Origin: an uncultured Eubacteriales bacterium
GTDB taxonomy: Bacteria > Bacillota > Clostridia > Oscillospirales > CAG-272
Length of the DNA: 34,597 nucleotides
Assembly (NCBI GenBank): GCA_900546635.1
Contig: URDS01000016.1
Location: 1 to 34,597 of the forward strand
Direction: 5' to 3'
The notes under the pieces were generated by a model that saw nothing but the letters and a program-made list of their open reading frames with translations, was not told the origin of the DNA and made no database searches. The position numbers were made by a program, and so were the translations under genes. Of the stretch, positions 31,023 through 34,597 are shown in pieces; positions within the stretch are counted from its first letter, which is position 1, and each line of letters begins with the position of its first letter.

Positions 31023-31054
31023 GGTTTTTACACGCTGTTCAAAACGTAAAAACC
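31023..31054. other. Inverted repeat upstream of dxs
   Basis: GGTTTTTAC (31023-31031) and GTAAAAACC (31046-31054) with 14 bases between. It lies 52 bp before the dxs start, in the region where a dxs promoter or leader would be expected. No clear -10/-35 pair is visible. Confidence 0.45.
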
Positions 31055-31106
31055 AAAACCGAGATTTTGTGCAATTTATTCCTTATGCCGAAAAGAGAAA
31101 AGAACT

Positions 31107-33041
31107 GTGGAAAATCAAACCTATGAAATTTTAAGTAAAATACAAAATTCCGCCGACGTCCGTGCGCTGCCGGAGGATCAGATTGAACCTCTTTGTGCAG
31201 AACTGAGGCGGTTTCTGATCGAAAAGGTCACAAAAAACGGCGGGCATCTGGCCTCAAACCTTGGGGTCGTTGAGCTTTCCGTGGCCATTCATCGTGTGTT
31301 TGACCTGCCGCATGACCGCGTTATTTTTGATGTCGGACACCAGTCCTATGTTCATAAAATTCTGAGCGGCCGCCGGGATGCGTTTGATACGCTGCGCAAA
31401 CCCGGCGGGCTTTCGGGTTTTGAAAAAATGAGCGAGAGCGAATACGATGCGTTCGGCACGGGGCATGCATCCACATCGCTTTCGGCCGCGCTCGGCTATG
31501 CCAAGGCGGATAAAATCACGGGGCGCGACAATTACACGATCGTGGTGCTTGGGGACGGCGCTTTTACGGGCGGGCTTGTGCATGAGGCGCTGAATAACTG
31601 CGATCCCGATCTGCGCCTGATTGTCATTCTCAATGAGAACGAAATGTCGATCTCCAAAAATATCGGCACATTTGCGCGCCACATTGCCAATATTCGTTCT
31701 TCCAAGCGGTACATCAATCTCAAAAAGAGAACGACACGGTTTGTCCGGTCGATTCCGCTGATCGGCGATTCTGTTTTTTCCGCGATGCGGGATACCAAAA
31801 AAATATTTAAAAATTCTCTGTTCGGCAGCAGCTATTTCGAGGAACTCGGTTTATTTTATCTCGGACCTGCAAACGGAAATGACTGCGACACGGTGGAATA
31901 TCTGTTAAACGAAGCGAAAAACAAGGGCGAAAGCGTTGTTCTGCATCTGAAAACCAAGAAGGGCATGGGCTATGCCCCGGCGGAGGAAAATCCGAGCCGG
32001 TATCACATGGTGGGAAGCGCCTGTAAGGACAACTTTTCTCAGCACTTCGGCCGGACGCTTGTGCGCATGGCGGAGAGAGACGGGCAGATTTGCGCGATTA
32101 CGGCGGCAATGGAGAGCGGCGTCGGACTGTCCGAATTTGCCAAAGCTTTTCCGGATCGCTTCTTTGACGTGGGCATTGCGGAGGGGCATGCCGTTACGTT
32201 TGCCGCCGGTTTGGCCGCGGCGAATATGAAACCCTATGTCGCGATTTATTCCTCTTTTTTGCAAAGAAGCTATGATAATATCCTGCATGATGTCGCCCTG
32301 CAGAACCTGCCGGTGCGTTTTCTGGTTGACCGCGCGGCTTTGGCCGGCGGCGACGGACCGACGCATCACGGGATTTTCGACGTTTCGTTCCTTTCGGCAA
32401 TCCCGAATCTGCATATTTTTGCGCCGGCGACATTCGATTCGCTGGATCGGTTTCTTGCCGCCAGTGTAAGGGCCGCCGTTCCGCTTGCGATCCGCTATCC
32501 GAATGCCGGCGAGGATGCGCGTATCAAGGCGCGCTTTTTTGAGACAGATACGGCGGAAACCGTCGCGCATACGGACTTTTCCGACCCTGAAGAAAATAAA
32601 GCCGTGATTATTACCTATGGGGAAATCGTGACCGAGGCGATGATTGCCGCCGACCGTCTGAAAGAGCGGGGGATAGACTGCGGCGTGATTCTGCTTGAAA
32701 CGCTGAAGCCTTATGCGGCGGCGGCGGACAGGATTGCCGAGATGCTTCCGTCTCATGGCGCCGCGGTTGTGTTTCTTGAGGAGGGGATCAAAAACGGCGG
32801 CGCCGGTATGCTGACGTTTGAGGCGCTCCGCCTGCGGCATCCGAAACGGATGGTCAACAAGCAGACCGCCATTCAGGCGATTGACGACAGCTTTGTCATT
32901 CAGACGCAGAATGAGCCCATCCGCAAAACGGCGAAGATCTCGGCCAACGATGTCTTGCGTACGATGGTGCATTTGCTCCCAAAGGTGAGCGATGATTCGG
33001 TTGCCGCCACGGTCGAAGCGCACAAGGATGGCCGCGATTAA
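31107..33041 (+). CDS. dxs: 1-deoxy-D-xylulose-5-phosphate synthase
   Basis: A 644-residue thiamine-diphosphate enzyme, first step of the MEP isoprenoid pathway (pyruvate plus glyceraldehyde-3-phosphate). Visible are FDVGHQSYVHKILSGR, GHASTSLSAALGYA, the ThDP motif GDGAFTGGLVHEALNNC, NENEMSISKNIG, and the transketolase half FFDVGIAEGHAVTFAAGLA followed by RFLVDRAALAGGDGPTHHG. The usual IAEQHAV is IAEGHAV here; the catalytic Glu is kept, and I believe this variant occurs in other Clostridia. The GTG start at 31107 has only a weak purine-rich SD. It is slightly longer than the typical 620 residues. Confidence 0.93.
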   Translation: MENQTYEILSKIQNSADVRALPEDQIEPLCAELRRFLIEKVTKNGGHLASNLGVVELSVAIHRVFDLPHDRVIFDVGHQSYVHKILSGRRDAFDTLRKPGGLSGFEKMSESEYDAFGTGHASTSLSAALGYAKADKITGRDNYTIVVLGDGAFTGGLVHEALNNCDPDLRLIVILNENEMSISKNIGTFARHIANIRSSKRYINLKKRTTRFVRSIPLIGDSVFSAMRDTKKIFKNSLFGSSYFEELGLFYLGPANGNDCDTVEYLLNEAKNKGESVVLHLKTKKGMGYAPAEENPSRYHMVGSACKDNFSQHFGRTLVRMAERDGQICAITAAMESGVGLSEFAKAFPDRFFDVGIAEGHAVTFAAGLAAANMKPYVAIYSSFLQRSYDNILHDVALQNLPVRFLVDRAALAGGDGPTHHGIFDVSFLSAIPNLHIFAPATFDSLDRFLAASVRAAVPLAIRYPNAGEDARIKARFFETDTAETVAHTDFSDPEENKAVIITYGEIVTEAMIAADRLKERGIDCGVILLETLKPYAAAADRIAEMLPSHGAAVVFLEEGIKNGGAGMLTFEALRLRHPKRMVNKQTAIQAIDDSFVIQTQNEPIRKTAKISANDVLRTMVHLLPKVSDDSVAATVEAHKDGRD

Positions 33042-33048
33042 GCACTGC

Positions 33049-33181
33049 TTCTTGACCGGAAAAAGCCGGTGTGGATACGCGCCTAAATGGGCGCCGATAT
33101 GCGTATAACGCGTTTTCGCTGAAAAACCGAGGGCTTTCAGCGTCAAAAACCTCCTGCCTGGATTTTCCAAAGGCAGGAGGT
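33049..33181. terminator. Bidirectional terminator between dxs and arcC
   Basis: The main hairpin is ACCTCCTGCCT (33149-33159) paired with AGGCAGGAGGT (33171-33181), 11-nt loop, preceded by AAAA and followed by CTTTTG, so it can serve the convergent genes on both strands. The 100 nt between dxs and this hairpin contain smaller imperfect repeats but no gene. Confidence 0.8.
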
Positions 33182-33202
33182 CTTTTGCATATTCCGAAAC
33201 AA

Positions 33203-34144
33203 TTACAGGGATATTTCAGTTCCGCTTTTTCCCTGAATGGCGAGCGGCGCCTCTTCCAGCGAGGCAATGACCGCTTTTCTGCCGGGTTTGGCTTTGGCAA
33301 ATTCGACGGCGGCCAGCACTTTCGGCAGCATACTGCCCGGCGCAAAGTGCCCCGCTTCGCAGAAAGCAAGCGCCTCTCCGACCGTCATTTTATCGAGCTT
33401 TTGTTCGTCGGGCTTGCCCCAGTTGATGGCGACCTTGTCTATTGCGGTGAGGATAAACAGATATTCCGCGTCGATCAGATCGGCGAGCTTTGCGCTGGCA
33501 AAATCCTTGTCGATAACAGCGTCAACGCCCTCATATATCCCCTCTCCGCGTTTGATGACCGGAATGCCGCCGCCCCCGCAGGCGATGACGATAAATTCAT
33601 TGTCGAGCAGATTTAAGATGGAGTCTTTTTCCACAATATCCACGGGTTTCGGCGAGGGCACGACTTTGCGGTATCCGCGACCCGCATCCTCTTTGTAGAC
33701 GCTGTTCGGGTTTTCGCGCATCAGGGCTTCCGCCTGTTCCTTGGTGTAGTAGGCGCCGATCGGCTTTGTGGGCGAATGAAACGCCGGGTCGGCGGGATCA
33801 ACCTCCATTTGCGTGACCATCGTGGAAACATGCCAGGGCATTTCCCGGCGGCGCAGTTCTTTCAAAATGCCTTTTTGCAGGTGGTAGCCGATATAGCCCT
33901 GACTCATGGCGGTGCATTCGGGCAGCGGCATGGCGGGAATTTTGTCGCTCTCTTCGGCCGCTGTATCAAAAGCAAGGCTGATGGTGCCGACCTGCGGGCC
34001 GTTGCCGTGGCTGACGACGATTTCGTAGCCCTGCGCAATAAGTCCCACAAGCGATTCGGCCGCGCCGTCGATTTTGGACTGCTGTTCGGAGGGCGTATTG
34101 CCCAGCGCGTTGCCGCCGAGCGCAATGACGATTCGTGAGGCCAT
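33203..34144 (-). CDS. arcC: Carbamate kinase
   Basis: A 313-residue amino-acid-kinase-fold enzyme making ATP from carbamoyl phosphate. Family motifs are RIVIALGGNALG at the N-terminus, VVSHGNGPQVG, PLPECTAMSQGYIGYHLQ, GRGYRKVVPSPKP, IACGGGGIPV and the AVIDKDFASAKLA segment, and the length matches. It starts 1 nt after the stop of the agmatine deiminase gene, with GAGGAG inside that gene's end, so the two form an operon. In the agmatine deiminase pathway carbamate kinase is the ATP-yielding last step; a putrescine carbamoyltransferase would be needed in between and should lie outside the window. Confidence 0.95.
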   Translation of the reverse strand: MASRIVIALGGNALGNTPSEQQSKIDGAAESLVGLIAQGYEIVVSHGNGPQVGTISLAFDTAAEESDKIPAMPLPECTAMSQGYIGYHLQKGILKELRRREMPWHVSTMVTQMEVDPADPAFHSPTKPIGAYYTKEQAEALMRENPNSVYKEDAGRGYRKVVPSPKPVDIVEKDSILNLLDNEFIVIACGGGGIPVIKRGEGIYEGVDAVIDKDFASAKLADLIDAEYLFILTAIDKVAINWGKPDEQKLDKMTVGEALAFCEAGHFAPGSMLPKVLAAVEFAKAKPGRKAVIASLEEAPLAIQGKSGTEISL

Positions 34145-34145
34145 A

Positions 34146-34597
34146 TCAGTTGGCTCCTCTCGGCACCTGTTGGGTAATACAGTGGATGTTGCCGCCGCCG
34201 AGCAGGATCTCTCGCGCGTAAATGCCCACGACTTCGCGGTCGGGGAACGCTTCTTTCAGCGTCTGGCGAGCCTTTTCATCGTTCGGGTCATCGAACATCG
34301 GGAAGATAACGCCCCCGTTTACGATATAAAAGTTTGCATACGAAGCGGCCAAACGGTCGCCGGTATTGCGGGGCAGCGTTCCCTCAATCGCATCTACGCC
34401 GCCGCTTTCCTCCTCGGTGATGAGCACCGGTTTCGGTAGCAGAAGCTTATGCACCTTGATTTTACGGCCTTTCGCGTCGGTTTCCTTTTCCAGAATTTCC
34501 AAGCATTCCTGGCAGATTTCATACTGGGGATCGTTTTTATCCTCCGTCCAGGCCAAAATCGCTTCTCCGGGCTTGACGAATGAAAAGATGTTGTCCA
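34146..34597 (-). CDS. aguA: Agmatine deiminase, C-terminal part (start outside window)
   Basis: About 150 C-terminal residues of an agmatine iminohydrolase, which converts agmatine to N-carbamoylputrescine and ammonia. The frame is open to the window edge, and the residues before the first possible start (DNIFSFVKPGEAILAWTED) belong to the family, so the gene begins beyond 34597. Visible are SYANFYIVNGGVIFPMFDDPND and the catalytic-cysteine end LGGGNIHCITQQVP. A family alternative, peptidylarginine deiminase-like proteins, shares these motifs, but the adjacent carbamate kinase supports the agmatine pathway. Confidence 0.93.
   Translation of the reverse strand, partial: DNIFSFVKPGEAILAWTEDKNDPQYEICQECLEILEKETDAKGRKIKVHKLLLPKPVLITEEESGGVDAIEGTLPRNTGDRLAASYANFYIVNGGVIFPMFDDPNDEKARQTLKEAFPDREVVGIYAREILLGGGNIHCITQQVPRGAN

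Noticed and set aside
30815..31106. Replication origin (oriC)
   Set aside because: DnaA-box-like sites are present, but no dnaA, dnaN, rpmH or other origin marker is near, and skew cannot be judged from one window. Kept only as a DnaA-box-like cluster.

Overview
The window reads as chromosomal DNA of an anaerobic, fermentative Bacillota, most likely an uncultured gut-type Clostridia. The signs are strong GGAGG-type ribosome binding sites, an NADH/ferredoxin-coupled [FeFe]-hydrogenase operon, an NfnAB transhydrogenase, an iron-dependent alcohol dehydrogenase, a stand-alone malic enzyme and FeoAB iron uptake. Most genes have GC-rich third positions, which creates many long antisense open frames that are not genes. 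I see no rRNA, tRNA or CRISPR array.

Layout. 1-737: two copies of a short dispersed repeat and the leader of the hydrogenase operon. 738-9098: one plus-strand operon with hydC, then a six-gene inserted module (DRTGG protein, RsbT-like ATPase, sensor-type hydrogenase, second DRTGG protein, PHP phosphoesterase, second GHKL ATPase), then a [2Fe-2S] protein, hydB and hydA. 9099-12120: an accessory, partly AT-rich stretch with structured DNA, a DUF6061-type gene, a nucleotidyltransferase, a broken NTF2-like gene fused to a duplicated DUF6061 tail, a GNAT-methyltransferase fusion and a short MobC-like gene. This looks like the residue of an integrative or mobilizable element. 12121-12503: a degenerate repeat copy. 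12510-16027: a sigma factor, a membrane-anchored BspA-type leucine-rich protein that is probably its anti-sigma partner, and a lipoprotein with its own consensus promoter. 16299-19016: a TIGR04076-type gene, an AraC regulator and a divergent GH4 alpha-galactosidase. 19269-23938: SDR, Fe-ADH, NfnA and NfnB. 23987-24200: another repeat copy. 24242-26183: feoB and feoA on the minus strand. 26273-33041: rlmA, a GT2 glycosyltransferase, malic enzyme, comM (yifB) and dxs. 33203-34597: carbamate kinase and the C-terminal part of agmatine deiminase, minus strand.

How the parts fit. HydABC disposes of electrons from NADH and ferredoxin as H2. NfnAB and malic enzyme tie the NADH, NADPH and ferredoxin pools together, the ADH reoxidises NAD(P)H, and Feo supplies iron for the many Fe-S proteins. 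The six genes between hydC and hydB look like an H2 or redox sensing and signalling cassette.

Most interesting: (1) a 130-165 bp repeat whose complete copies sit between two copies of a locus-specific hairpin; (2) the sensor-hydrogenase cassette with paired DRTGG and ATPase proteins; (3) a cluster of DnaA-box-like 9-mers between comM and dxs; (4) the recombination scar around 10.7 kb. All family names come from reading the sequence, not from database searches.
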